Source of the DNA: an uncultured Pseudomonadota bacterium
GTDB taxonomy: Bacteria; Pseudomonadota; Gammaproteobacteria; Methylococcales; Methylomonadaceae
Direction: 5' to 3'
NCBI GenBank assembly: GCA_903902945.1
Contig: CAIUWU010000279.1
Location: 1-12,827 of the forward strand
Length of the DNA: 12,827 nucleotides
In this document: piece by piece, positions 1 through 6,979 of the stretch
Layout: the number at the start of each line of letters is the position of its first letter
Position numbering within the stretch: the first letter of the stretch is position 1
Made by a program: the position numbers and the translations under genes
The notes under the pieces: generated by a model
Seen by the model: only the letters and a program-made list of their open reading frames with translations
What the model was told of the DNA's origin: nothing
Databases searched by the model: none

Positions 1-1772
1 TGATCGAAATAGCGGATTTCATCGCGGCTGGTGTTATGCAGTGCCGGGACGAAATGGCAATAATCGGGGATATCAATCTGGCGCTGGCGCAAAATCGCGC
101 GCACTTCCGGTTGATTAGCCATCCAGGCAAAGGCGCGGGCATTAGGTGCGCCCGGTTTGCCCGAGCAGGCGCCGCAGTCATAGGCGGCAAAGTGCGGATT
201 ATTAACGCTGCTGGAGCCATGCGCTACCACCACTACCAATTCGGCAAAATTGTGGGTCAGGCCGATATTGCGTAACAGCCCGCCGACACGATCCGCCATT
301 TCGCTGTAAGAAAATCCCAGCAGATAACCCTCGGCATTGGGTTCATCGCTTTCGCGCAACAGATGCAGCTGGCCGTGGGCATCGACTTCACTCAGGGTTT
401 TGATGCCCGGCAACGACGAACTGGGGCGAAACACATTCCAGGCCATGCGTATCGCATAGCCGAGACCCAGCGTCTGGGTATACAGCCAGCCGCGCCACAG
501 TGAATGGCTATTAAAATGCAGCTTGGATAAGTCGTCTTTATCGTTGGTCTTGCTGGCGGCTGTTTGATTAGTGTGTTCAGTAATTAAATGTTTCGGGGTG
601 ATCACTGCCGGACATTGTGCTACCGGATAGGCATCTTCCAGGCCCTGATACAAAAAGTCGATGCCGAAAAAGCCGGCTGCGCCAAAGGTTTCAATGTCAG
701 GATTGGCCTCTTCCAGATAGCGGCGAACCGAACATTCCCGATCATCGATACAGAACAGAGCTTGCGCGGTTACGGCCGGTTTATCGTTTGCCGGGCCAGG
801 TTGCTGCAGTGCTGCCAGCAGTTCGCAATGCAATGCCCATTCCATGGCTTCGTGCCAGATTTTGAGTTTTAAATTCACTTTGGGGATCAGTGCATTGCCT
901 GACAGTAACGGTAAATCCTGGCTATGAGCCAGCTGATTGATTTTGATGAAATTCTGCCCCTTGCGTTGTTCGACAAAAGCCAGTTCGCACAGTAACTCCA
1001 TCGCCAGCATTTCTTTGAGAGAAATCAGTCTCGGGGCCAGCAGCGCGTTGGGTGTGGTTTCGATGATTCTCACCATTCCCGACCAGCCGGGATGCGCTAG
1101 TAATACTTCCAGCAAATACTGTTCATACAGGCTTTGCGTGCCGACGATATGGTGCAGGCAATATTCAATGATCTGCTCCGGGGTCTGCGTCAGTAAGGAC
1201 TTTATATGCTGCGATTGAAACGGGTAAAGCGGCAGCAGGCTGTTTTGGGTCAGGCGTAACAGGCAGTCCCAGAAACGTTCGCCTTTTTTGGGTAAAGCCC
1301 AGCGACTGATGCCCTGATCGAGGTAATTGGACAGTAATCTGAAAATCACCGGATGTACCAAGGCATTCAGGTCCATTTCCAGTGCGCTTAGCCATTCACT
1401 GCGGATGCCATGATTGGCCAGTGACAGCGGCGGAAAGTGGCAGCTGTCGTCGTCTTCGAACAGACTATCCAGTAGCGAGCGCTTCTGTTCTGGCGGGCAG
1501 TGTTGCTGAATCGCCCAATCCAGCGCCGCTTGGCTGATGCGGCCTGCCTGGAAGCGTTGCTGATAATCGGCAATCGGTAGATAACTTCTGGCGCCGAACA
1601 GTTTGCCGGCAACCGAAATGGCGTCGTGAAATTTGAGATGCTGGAAAGCATGCAAGGTGTTGTGATGAATGAAATCCTTAATCGGACCCTGGGTTGGTAG
1701 CCAGTGAGCCAAGTGATGCAGACAGTCATCAATATCAAAGGTATCCGGGCTGGGGTGGTTCTGATGCGTCAT
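1..1772 (-). CDS. dabA: DabA / DUF2309 (UPF0753) inorganic carbon transporter subunit, partial at the left edge
   Basis: The reverse strand is open from an ATG at 1772 to the window edge: 590 complete codons with no stop. Visible motifs match the DabA family (DUF2309), a zinc protein resembling a beta-carbonic anhydrase, which works with the membrane protein DabB to trap CO2 as bicarbonate using an ion gradient. The segment ALFCIDDRECSVRR places Cys341 and Asp343. The segment AHGSSSVNNPHF and the following YDCGACSGKPG place His518 and Cys533. Spacings Cys-x-Asp and His-(15)-Cys equal those of the zinc site described in Halothiobacillus DabA (C351, D353, H524, C539). The N-terminus contains the family's HHNTLHAFQHL motif near residues 38-48. 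The family is usually 800-1,100 residues, so roughly a third or more of the protein lies off the left edge. An AAGGA (1790-1786) lies 13 nt before the start, somewhat far. dabB is not visible; it may lie beyond the edge. No frameshift was seen. The family call is firm; carbon uptake is inferred from characterised relatives. Confidence 0.93.
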   Translation of the reverse strand, partial: MTHQNHPSPDTFDIDDCLHHLAHWLPTQGPIKDFIHHNTLHAFQHLKFHDAISVAGKLFGARSYLPIADYQQRFQAGRISQAALDWAIQQHCPPEQKRSLLDSLFEDDDSCHFPPLSLANHGIRSEWLSALEMDLNALVHPVIFRLLSNYLDQGISRWALPKKGERFWDCLLRLTQNSLLPLYPFQSQHIKSLLTQTPEQIIEYCLHHIVGTQSLYEQYLLEVLLAHPGWSGMVRIIETTPNALLAPRLISLKEMLAMELLCELAFVEQRKGQNFIKINQLAHSQDLPLLSGNALIPKVNLKLKIWHEAMEWALHCELLAALQQPGPANDKPAVTAQALFCIDDRECSVRRYLEEANPDIETFGAAGFFGIDFLYQGLEDAYPVAQCPAVITPKHLITEHTNQTAASKTNDKDDLSKLHFNSHSLWRGWLYTQTLGLGYAIRMAWNVFRPSSSLPGIKTLSEVDAHGQLHLLRESDEPNAEGYLLGFSYSEMADRVGGLLRNIGLTHNFAELVVVVAHGSSSVNNPHFAAYDCGACSGKPGAPNARAFAWMANQPEVRAILRQRQIDIPDYCHFVPALHNTSRDEIRYFD

Positions 1773-2130
1773 ATAAATAGTTTCATCCTTAACGAGTGAG
1801 GCAGCTGATGGAGCGAGTGCTGGTCGCAAGCTTCAGCAGTGCTGCACTTTTACAGCAAGCATAAGCCGTGCCTGTTTTGCTGAGTCTGATCGGTGTTGTT
1901 TAAAATCAATGGCTTGCCAATTTGATGACTTTGGCGGACAGCCTGCGCTAGGCGGTTAGGCATTTTTATGGGGCGTCTGGTTGAAATAAACCGAGCTTAT
2001 GGGGCTTATAAACCAGTTTTTCGAAGTTGTTATTGCAAAAACAGATTTAAAAAGCCGGCCGAGTTGCTCTGGGTTATTTGGCTTGAATATTGCTTGGGAT
2101 ACGGTTTTTAATTGTTGAATGAGCTAAACC
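1773..2130. other. Divergent intergenic region between dabA and the SulP gene
   Basis: This 358-bp region separates two divergently transcribed carbon-uptake candidates, so it should hold both promoters and any shared operator. Nothing here encodes a convincing protein: the best small frame is 47 codons at 1968-2111 and looks accidental. AT-rich patches occur at 1896-1910 and 2030-2052. I see no strong dyad typical of a named regulator. A candidate SulP promoter near its right end is listed separately; no convincing dabA promoter could be picked by eye. A LysR-type regulator (CbbR/CcmR-like) is often involved in such loci in autotrophs, but no such gene is in the window. Confidence 0.5.
2083..2112 (+). 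promoter_or_regulatory. Candidate sigma-70 promoter for the SulP gene
   Basis: TTGAAT (2083-2088) and TTTAAT (2107-2112) resemble -35 and -10 boxes with an 18-bp spacer. Initiation about 7 bp downstream would leave a leader of only about 11 nt before the ATG at 2131, and there is no good Shine-Dalgarno sequence in that interval. The match is only by eye; a promoter farther upstream is equally possible. Confidence 0.3.
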
Positions 2131-3774
2131 ATGTCCACCCCATCAAGTTTTGTTCTGCCAAAAACCGGGATTCCCGGTCTGATCGAAAACTGGCGCAGTG
2201 ATTTGCTGTCTGGTTTTCTAGTGTTTCTGATCGCTTTGCCGCTGTGTCTGGGCATCGCGATGGCTTCCGGTTTTCCGCCAATGGGCGGCATCATTACCGC
2301 CATTATTGGCGGGGTCGTGGTGTCGAGAATCAGTGGTTCTTATGTGACGATCAATGGTCCTGCTGCGGGCTTGATCGTGGTGATTATCGATGCGGTGCAG
2401 GCGCTGGGGCAGGGCGATGCTATGGCCGGTTACCGCTACACGCTGGCGGCTATCGTGGTTGCCAGTTTTTTGCAGATTTTGCTGGGTGTTTTCAAGGCGG
2501 GCAAACTGAGTGCTTTTTTTCCCTCGTCGGTAGTGCATGGCATGCTGGCGGCGATTGGCATCATCATCATGGCCAAGCAGATTCATACTTTGCTGGGGGT
2601 TAAGCCTGCGGCCAAGACTTTGCTGGCAACCATTGCCGAAATTCCTCATTCGCTGGTGGAGTTGAATCCTGAAGTTGCCTTGATTGGGTTTGGTGGTCTG
2701 GCCTTGTTAATTGCCTGGGCGCTGATCAAGCAGCCGATACTTAAAATGATTCCGGCGCCATTGCTGGTGGTCTTGACCGGTCTGGCGCTGGGCCAATATT
2801 TCGATCTGGACCATATTCATCAATATTTGTTTTTACCCGATGCTGAAGTTCTGCCGCATCATGAATTTACTGTGGGACCCTCATTTTTGGTCGCAGTGCC
2901 TGAAAACTTTCTGGCAGGGTTTTATTTTCCGGATTTTTCCAAAATCGCTGATCATGAATTCTGGATTTCGGTGGTGACTATCTGGTTAGTAGGTAGTCTG
3001 GAGAGTTTGTTAAGCGCTTCGGCGGTTGATAAGCTGGATCCTTACCGTCGTAACTCCAACCTGAATCGCGATCTGACTGCCGTTGGTATTGGTAATCTGA
3101 TTGCCGGAATGATTGGCGGTCTGCCGATGATTGCCGAAATCGTCCGTAGTTCGGCCAATATCAACAATGGCGCCAAAACCTCATGGGCCAATTTTTTTCA
3201 TGGTCTGTTTTTGCTGGTGTTTGTGGCGCTGTTTCCCAAGCTGATTCATGAAATTCCGTTGTCGTCGCTGGCGGCATTACTGGTGTTTACCGGGTTTCGT
3301 CTGGCATCACCCAAAGAATTTGCCAAAACCTTAGCCGTCGGTGTCGATAATTTTGCCGTGTTTGTGATTACCATCATTGGTGTCCTGGCAACCGACTTGC
3401 TGATCGGAGTGGCGATCGGTATTGTGATCGAGCTGCTGATTCATTTGAGCCGTGGCCTGAAACTGAGCAATGTGCTTACCATGGCTTACCATGTCAGGCA
3501 GACGGATGCCGATACCTATCATATTGAAGTGCATGGGGCGGCGGTGTTTTCCAATTTCATCACCCTGAAAAGTTTGCTGGCTGATTTTCCCGAGCAAAAA
3601 ACCGTGTTTTTTGATTTAAGTGAAGCGGAGCTGATTGACCATACCGTGATGGAATTCATTCATCACTATGCACACGAATATAACCACAATGGCGGAAAGT
3701 GTGAGGTGGTTGGTCTCGATGAGCATCATGCCTATTCCGATCATCATCTTGCCGTTCATCGCAAGCTCGACTGA
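2131..3774 (+). CDS. SulP-family anion permease with STAS domain, putative bicarbonate transporter
   Basis: The 547-residue product is an inner-membrane permease of the SulP/SLC26 family (COG0659). The N-terminal three quarters (about residues 20-440) is a series of long hydrophobic segments. It begins with the conserved signature around ALPLCLGIAMASGFPP (residues 35-50) and NGPAAG (75-80), near the substrate site of the family. A cytoplasmic STAS domain occupies about residues 463-535, with the core strand-helix motif DLSEAELID starting at 495. The C-terminus is histidine-rich: nine His between 511 and 543. Length is normal for the family. SulP proteins transport sulfate, bicarbonate (BicA) or other anions; substrate cannot be read directly. 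The divergent dabA supports dissolved inorganic carbon. No carbonic anhydrase is fused or adjacent on the visible side. The only start compatible with the first conserved segment and with the intergenic region is the ATG used here, though its ribosome-binding site is weak. Confidence 0.92.
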   Translation: MSTPSSFVLPKTGIPGLIENWRSDLLSGFLVFLIALPLCLGIAMASGFPPMGGIITAIIGGVVVSRISGSYVTINGPAAGLIVVIIDAVQALGQGDAMAGYRYTLAAIVVASFLQILLGVFKAGKLSAFFPSSVVHGMLAAIGIIIMAKQIHTLLGVKPAAKTLLATIAEIPHSLVELNPEVALIGFGGLALLIAWALIKQPILKMIPAPLLVVLTGLALGQYFDLDHIHQYLFLPDAEVLPHHEFTVGPSFLVAVPENFLAGFYFPDFSKIADHEFWISVVTIWLVGSLESLLSASAVDKLDPYRRNSNLNRDLTAVGIGNLIAGMIGGLPMIAEIVRSSANINNGAKTSWANFFHGLFLLVFVALFPKLIHEIPLSSLAALLVFTGFRLASPKEFAKTLAVGVDNFAVFVITIIGVLATDLLIGVAIGIVIELLIHLSRGLKLSNVLTMAYHVRQTDADTYHIEVHGAAVFSNFITLKSLLADFPEQKTVFFDLSEAELIDHTVMEFIHHYAHEYNHNGGKCEVVGLDEHHAYSDHHLAVHRKLD

Positions 3775-3790
3775 TTGATCTGTTCATGTA

Positions 3791-3814
3791 GTGGCAGCCG
3801 TTGCCGGCTGCCGC
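3791..3814 (+). terminator. Hairpin after the SulP gene, likely terminator
   Basis: A 10-bp stem (GTGGCAGCCG / CGGCTGCCGC, one G-T wobble) closes a TTGC tetraloop, 16 bp after the SulP stop codon. Only three T residues follow directly, then GTGGTT, so it is a weak intrinsic terminator by the classical rule but sits exactly where one is expected. Confidence 0.55.
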
Positions 3815-3985
3815 TTTGTGGTTCAGGCTTAATCAGTATCAAAAATATCCATGGCCCGTTCAGCCGATTACCGGCATCGCCACAGCTTGAAACTGTCGGT
3901 GAATCGATGCTGCTGCCGCTCAGAAAAGCTGACGGGACCCTCTCGGCAAAAATCTTAATGATTTCGCATAATTAACGATTTTCAG

Positions 3986-4014
3986 TCGATAAACCTCAGC
4001 AGTTCGGGTATCAT
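3986..4014 (+). promoter_or_regulatory. Candidate promoter of the dusB-fis operon
   Basis: TCGATA (3986-3991) and TATCAT (4009-4014) are separated by 17 bp, matching the -35 and -10 consensus at 4 of 6 and 5 of 6 positions. Transcription would start near 4021. This lies downstream of the first possible ATG (4013) and so favours the second ATG (4046) as the true dusB start. The call is by eye only. In enterobacteria the dusB-fis promoter occupies the same relative place and is strongly growth-rate controlled; whether that applies here is unknown. Confidence 0.4.
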
Positions 4015-4045
4015 GGACCGCCTTTTTGGACAGTCCCTCCCTGTT

Positions 4046-5023
4046 ATGCAAATTGGTCCTTACCAACTTCCTAACAATTTAATTCTTGCGCCGATGGCGG
4101 GCATTACCGATGGCCCTTTTCGACAGTTATCGCACCAGTACGGTGCCGGTTTAACTGTGTCGGAAATGGTGATTTCTAATGCCGAATTGCAACATCATCC
4201 GCGAACCCTGAAAAAAACTGATGACCGTTATGGCAGCGGTTTGCGCTCGGTTCAGATTCTGGGTACCGATCCCCAGCAAATGGCGGCAGCGGCACGCCTC
4301 AACTGGCAGCGGGGTGCAGAGCTGATTGATATCAATATGGGCTGTCCGGCTAAAAAAGTCTGTTCAGTGGCCGCCGGATCGGCGCTGATGAAGAATGAAG
4401 AGCTGGTATCAAAAATCCTGGATGCGGTGGTCAACGCCGTTGATATCCCGGTAACCCTGAAAATTCGCACCGGCTGGGATCTGGCCAACCGCAATGCGGT
4501 GACCATTGCCAAAATCGCCGAGCAAAGCGGGATTCAGGCGCTGGCGATTCACGGACGCAGCCGCGCCTGTAAATTTCATGGTATTGCCGAGTACGACACC
4601 ATCAAACAGGTCAAGCAGGCGGTTTCGATTCCGGTGATTGCCAATGGTGATATCGATAGCGCTGAAAAAGCCGGACAGGTTTTAGCTTATACCGGCGCCG
4701 ATGCCGTGATGATTGGCCGGGCTGCACAAGGTAAACCTTGGGTTTTTGCCGAACTGGCTGCTAAGTTGCAGGGGCTGGCTTACTTGCCGCCGCCCTTGAC
4801 TGAGATCAAGGCGGTTATGAATCAGCATCTGGATAATTTATATGATTTATATGGAAATGTCGGTGGCGTCAGGATTGCCCGCAAGCATATCGGCTGGTAT
4901 TTTGATCAGCTAGGTGGTTTACCGGCTGCCACTAAAACTGCAATTAATCAGGCGGAACAACCGGCTCAACAAATGGCGTTAGTAAACGCTGCATTTAATC
5001 GCATCATTCCACCATTCGCCTGA
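4046..5023 (+). CDS. dusB: tRNA-dihydrouridine synthase B
   Basis: This 325-residue protein is an FMN-dependent reductase that converts specific uridines of tRNA to dihydrouridine using NADPH. It is a TIM-barrel enzyme closely resembling E. coli DusB (321 residues). Visible landmarks are LAPMAGITDGPFR at the N-terminus (FMN loop), DINMGCPAKKV with the catalytic Cys at residue 100, TLKIRTGW, AIHGRSR, IPVIANGDI and DAVMIGRAAQGKPW (phosphate-binding end of the barrel), then RIARKHIGWY in the C-terminal helical domain that binds tRNA. The frame is open 11 codons further to an ATG at 4013. I prefer 4046 because family members begin with MxIGxYxLxN and because the candidate -10 box overlaps 4013. 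Neither ATG has a good Shine-Dalgarno sequence. Fis follows after 10 bp, the conserved dusB-fis operon. Confidence 0.95.
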   Translation: MQIGPYQLPNNLILAPMAGITDGPFRQLSHQYGAGLTVSEMVISNAELQHHPRTLKKTDDRYGSGLRSVQILGTDPQQMAAAARLNWQRGAELIDINMGCPAKKVCSVAAGSALMKNEELVSKILDAVVNAVDIPVTLKIRTGWDLANRNAVTIAKIAEQSGIQALAIHGRSRACKFHGIAEYDTIKQVKQAVSIPVIANGDIDSAEKAGQVLAYTGADAVMIGRAAQGKPWVFAELAAKLQGLAYLPPPLTEIKAVMNQHLDNLYDLYGNVGGVRIARKHIGWYFDQLGGLPAATKTAINQAEQPAQQMALVNAAFNRIIPPFA

Positions 5024-5033
5024 CGGAGCTTAG

Positions 5034-5288
5034 ATGGAAATGAATACAGGAAATTTACCCGAAGGCATCTTGTCAGAACATGTCAGACAATGTGTCGAAA
5101 AATATTTTACCCAGCTCAACGGCCATGATTCATCGGGCTTATATGATCTGGTGCTAGCGGAAGTCGAAAAGCCATTACTGGAAACGGCGTTAAAATACGC
5201 CGATTTCAATCAAAGCAAGGCCGCCAAGTTACTGGGCATGAGCCGGAGCACCTTGCGAAAAAAACTGGATCATTATGGTATTCACTGA
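5034..5288 (+). CDS. fis: DNA-binding protein Fis (short N-terminus)
   Basis: The 84-residue product is a Fis-family nucleoid protein, a homodimer that bends DNA and modulates rRNA promoters, replication and site-specific recombination. The dimerisation core (VEKYFTQLNGHD, residues 21-32, then LYDLVLAEVEKPLLETALKY) and the C-terminal helix-turn-helix (NQSKAAKLLGMSRSTLRKKLDHYG, about 59-82) align without gaps to E. coli Fis. The protein is 14 residues shorter at the N-terminus, which removes part of the beta-hairpin arm (E. coli residues about 11-26) used to activate Hin/Gin-type invertases. A good ribosome-binding site, GGAG, lies 5 nt before the ATG, so the short start is credible. It is co-transcribed with dusB; purH follows after 72 bp containing possible regulatory structures. 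Identification is firm. Confidence 0.96.
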   Translation: MEMNTGNLPEGILSEHVRQCVEKYFTQLNGHDSSGLYDLVLAEVEKPLLETALKYADFNQSKAAKLLGMSRSTLRKKLDHYGIH

Positions 5289-5291
5289 TGG

Positions 5292-5362
5292 ATGCAAACC
5301 TGAATGGCAGGTCTGTATTCTGTTTTAGACTGATTTTTATTTTTCTCTTTTGAGGTTTGCAT
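5292..5362 (+). promoter_or_regulatory. purH leader: exact 10-bp inverted repeat covering the ribosome-binding site and start codon
   Basis: ATGCAAACCT (5292-5301) is perfectly complementary to AGGTTTGCAT (5353-5362). The downstream arm contains the purH Shine-Dalgarno core AGG (5353-5355) and the first two bases of the start codon (ATG, 5361-5363). If paired in mRNA it would hide the translation start. A competing local hairpin, ACCTG (5298-5302) with CAGGT (5308-5312), uses part of the same upstream arm, so the two folds exclude each other. The loop includes a T-rich run at 5331-5351 that could also act in termination after fis. The arms also resemble halves of the E. coli PurR box (ACGCAAAC / GTTTGCGT), but here they are about 55 bp apart rather than abutting. 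Base pairing is seen; a regulatory role is inference. Confidence 0.4.
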
Positions 5363-6917
5363 GAACAAAAAAGTGACCCGAGCCTTGGTCAGTGTTTCGG
5401 ATAAAACCGGTGTATTGGAGTTTTGCCGGGGGCTGAGCCAGCTGGGAATTGAATTGCTGTCAACTGGCGGTACTGCCAAGTTATTGGCTGACAACAACAT
5501 TCCTGTCACCGAGGTATCGGATTACACCGGTTTTCCCGAAATGATGGATGGCCGGGTCAAAACCCTGCATCCTAAAGTACACGGCGGCATTCTCGGTCGT
5601 CGTGGCATTGATGATGCGGTGATGGCGGAAAATGGCATCCAGCCTATCGATATGGTGGTGGTGAACTTATATCCGTTCGAACAGACCATTGCCAATCCCG
5701 ATTGCGATCTGGAAACTGCGATTGAAAATATCGATATCGGCGGACCTACCATGATTCGGGCCGCTGCCAAAAATCATGCCGATGTGGCTATCGTGGTCGA
5801 TCCGGCGGATTACCCGGCGATACTCGAGCAACTGCAAGCCGATAGCAGCCTCAGCCATGAAACCCGTTTCAAACTGGCACTGAAAAGCTTTGAACATACC
5901 GCCCGTTACGACACCGCAATTGCCACTTATCTGGGCAACCTTAACGGTAAGGCTTTTCCTGAAACCCTGAATCTGCAATTTCACCGTCTGCAAACCATGC
6001 GTTATGGTGAAAACCCGCATCAGCAGGCGGCGTTTTATCAGGAAAAAAATCCGCCCGCCGGCACCATAGCGTCCGCCAAGCAGTTACAAGGTAAGGAATT
6101 GTCTTACAACAATATTGCCGATGCCGATGCGGCGCTGGAATGTGTCAAAGCATTTGCCGACCAGCCTGCCTGTGTCATCGTCAAACACGCCAATCCCTGT
6201 GGTGTGGCGATCAGTGACAACATTTTCGATGCTTACCATCTGGCCTATGCCACCGATCCAACCTCAGCGTTCGGCGGCATCATTGCCTTCAATCGCCAAC
6301 TCGATGAAAAAACAGCTGCCGAAATCGTTGGCAGACAGTTTGTGGAAGTAATCATTGCTCCGCAAGTCAGCGACGGTGCCAAAGCGGCCTTGGCTAAAAA
6401 ACAGAATGTCCGGGTACTGGAATGCGGTGACTGGACTGATGCCAGTCAGCCAGCCCTTGATCTGAAACGGGTGGCCGGTGGCTTGCTGGTGCAGGATAAA
6501 GATATTGGCAGTATCACCGCTGCCGATGTCAAAGTGGTCAGCAAACGGGCGCCGACCGAACAGGAGCTTGCTGATTTGCTGTTTGCCTGGAAAGTGGGCA
6601 AGTTTGTGAAGTCCAATGCCATTGTTTACGTTAAAAACGGGCAGACCATTGGTGTCGGTGCCGGTCAGATGAGTCGCGTTTACTCGGCTAAAATTGCCGG
6701 CATCAAAGCCGCTGACGAAGGTCTGGTGGTTCCCGGTTCGGTGATGGCGTCGGATGCCTTTTTCCCGTTCCGTGATGGTATCGATGCCGCTGCAGCGGCC
6801 GGTATTACCGCCGTTATTCATCCCGGTGGCTCCATGCGTGATGAAGAAGTGATCGCTGCCGCAGACGAGCATAATATTGCGATGGTCTTGACCGGCATGC
6901 GCCATTTCAGACATTAA
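5361..6917 (+). CDS. purH: Bifunctional AICAR transformylase / IMP cyclohydrolase
   Basis: The 518-residue protein catalyses the last two steps of de novo IMP synthesis: formylation of AICAR with 10-formyl-tetrahydrofolate, then ring closure. The N-terminal cyclohydrolase domain (about 1-195) shows SVSDKTG, LLSTGGTAKLL, DYTGFPEMMDGRVKTLHPKVHGG, VVVNLYPF and NIDIGGPTMIRAAAKN. The transformylase domain shows MRYGENPHQQAAFY, LSYNNIADADAALE, the catalytic Lys275-His276 in VKHANPCG, DPTSAFGGIIAFNR, KFVKSNAIVY, GAGQMSRVYSAKIA and SDAFFPFRDGID. It ends in MRHFRH as in E. coli PurH (529 residues). The start has GAGG 5-6 nt upstream and is the only ATG giving the correct N-terminus. purD follows in the same direction with a hairpin between them. 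Base composition matches the neighbours. Identification is firm. Confidence 0.98.
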   Translation: MNKKVTRALVSVSDKTGVLEFCRGLSQLGIELLSTGGTAKLLADNNIPVTEVSDYTGFPEMMDGRVKTLHPKVHGGILGRRGIDDAVMAENGIQPIDMVVVNLYPFEQTIANPDCDLETAIENIDIGGPTMIRAAAKNHADVAIVVDPADYPAILEQLQADSSLSHETRFKLALKSFEHTARYDTAIATYLGNLNGKAFPETLNLQFHRLQTMRYGENPHQQAAFYQEKNPPAGTIASAKQLQGKELSYNNIADADAALECVKAFADQPACVIVKHANPCGVAISDNIFDAYHLAYATDPTSAFGGIIAFNRQLDEKTAAEIVGRQFVEVIIAPQVSDGAKAALAKKQNVRVLECGDWTDASQPALDLKRVAGGLLVQDKDIGSITAADVKVVSKRAPTEQELADLLFAWKVGKFVKSNAIVYVKNGQTIGVGAGQMSRVYSAKIAGIKAADEGLVVPGSVMASDAFFPFRDGIDAAAAAGITAVIHPGGSMRDEEVIAAADEHNIAMVLTGMRHFRH

Positions 6918-6925
6918 CCGCCTTG

Positions 6926-6951
6926 AATCCGGGGTGGACTAGCCCCGGATT
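6926..6951 (+). terminator. Perfect 9-bp hairpin between purH and purD
   Basis: AATCCGGGG (6926-6934) pairs fully with CCCCGGATT (6943-6951) around an 8-nt loop, 9 bp after the purH stop. The sequence after it is moderately T-rich (GATTTCTAATTTATTG). It could be a partial intrinsic terminator or an mRNA-stabilising or processing structure that sets the PurH:PurD ratio. Because purD starts only 28 bp later with no strong promoter visible, partial readthrough is the likely mode. Confidence 0.55.
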
Positions 6952-6979
6952 GATTTCTAATTTATTGCCGAGCAATTTC

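Noticed and set aside
1165..1738. Minus-strand frames within the dabA coding region
   Set aside because: They are alternative-frame shadows of the continuous 590-codon DabA frame, which carries the conserved zinc-site motifs.
1768..1785. A five-codon minus-strand mini-frame (MKLFI) whose stop overlaps the dabA start
   Set aside because: Too short and with the ribosome-binding site too close to its ATG; it could be a leader peptide, but nothing beyond the overlap supports it.
1968..2111. A 47-codon plus-strand frame in the dabA-SulP gap
   Set aside because: It has only a weak AGG upstream, no recognisable motif, and overlaps the candidate SulP promoter. It is more likely chance.
3775..3975. 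A 66-codon frame starting at TTG directly after the SulP stop
   Set aside because: It runs through the terminator-like hairpin, has no ribosome-binding site and no family features.
5292..5362. A PurR operator upstream of purH
   Set aside because: The arms resemble PurR half-sites, but the operator requires adjacent halves in a 16-bp palindrome; here they are about 55 bp apart. I kept only the RNA-folding interpretation.
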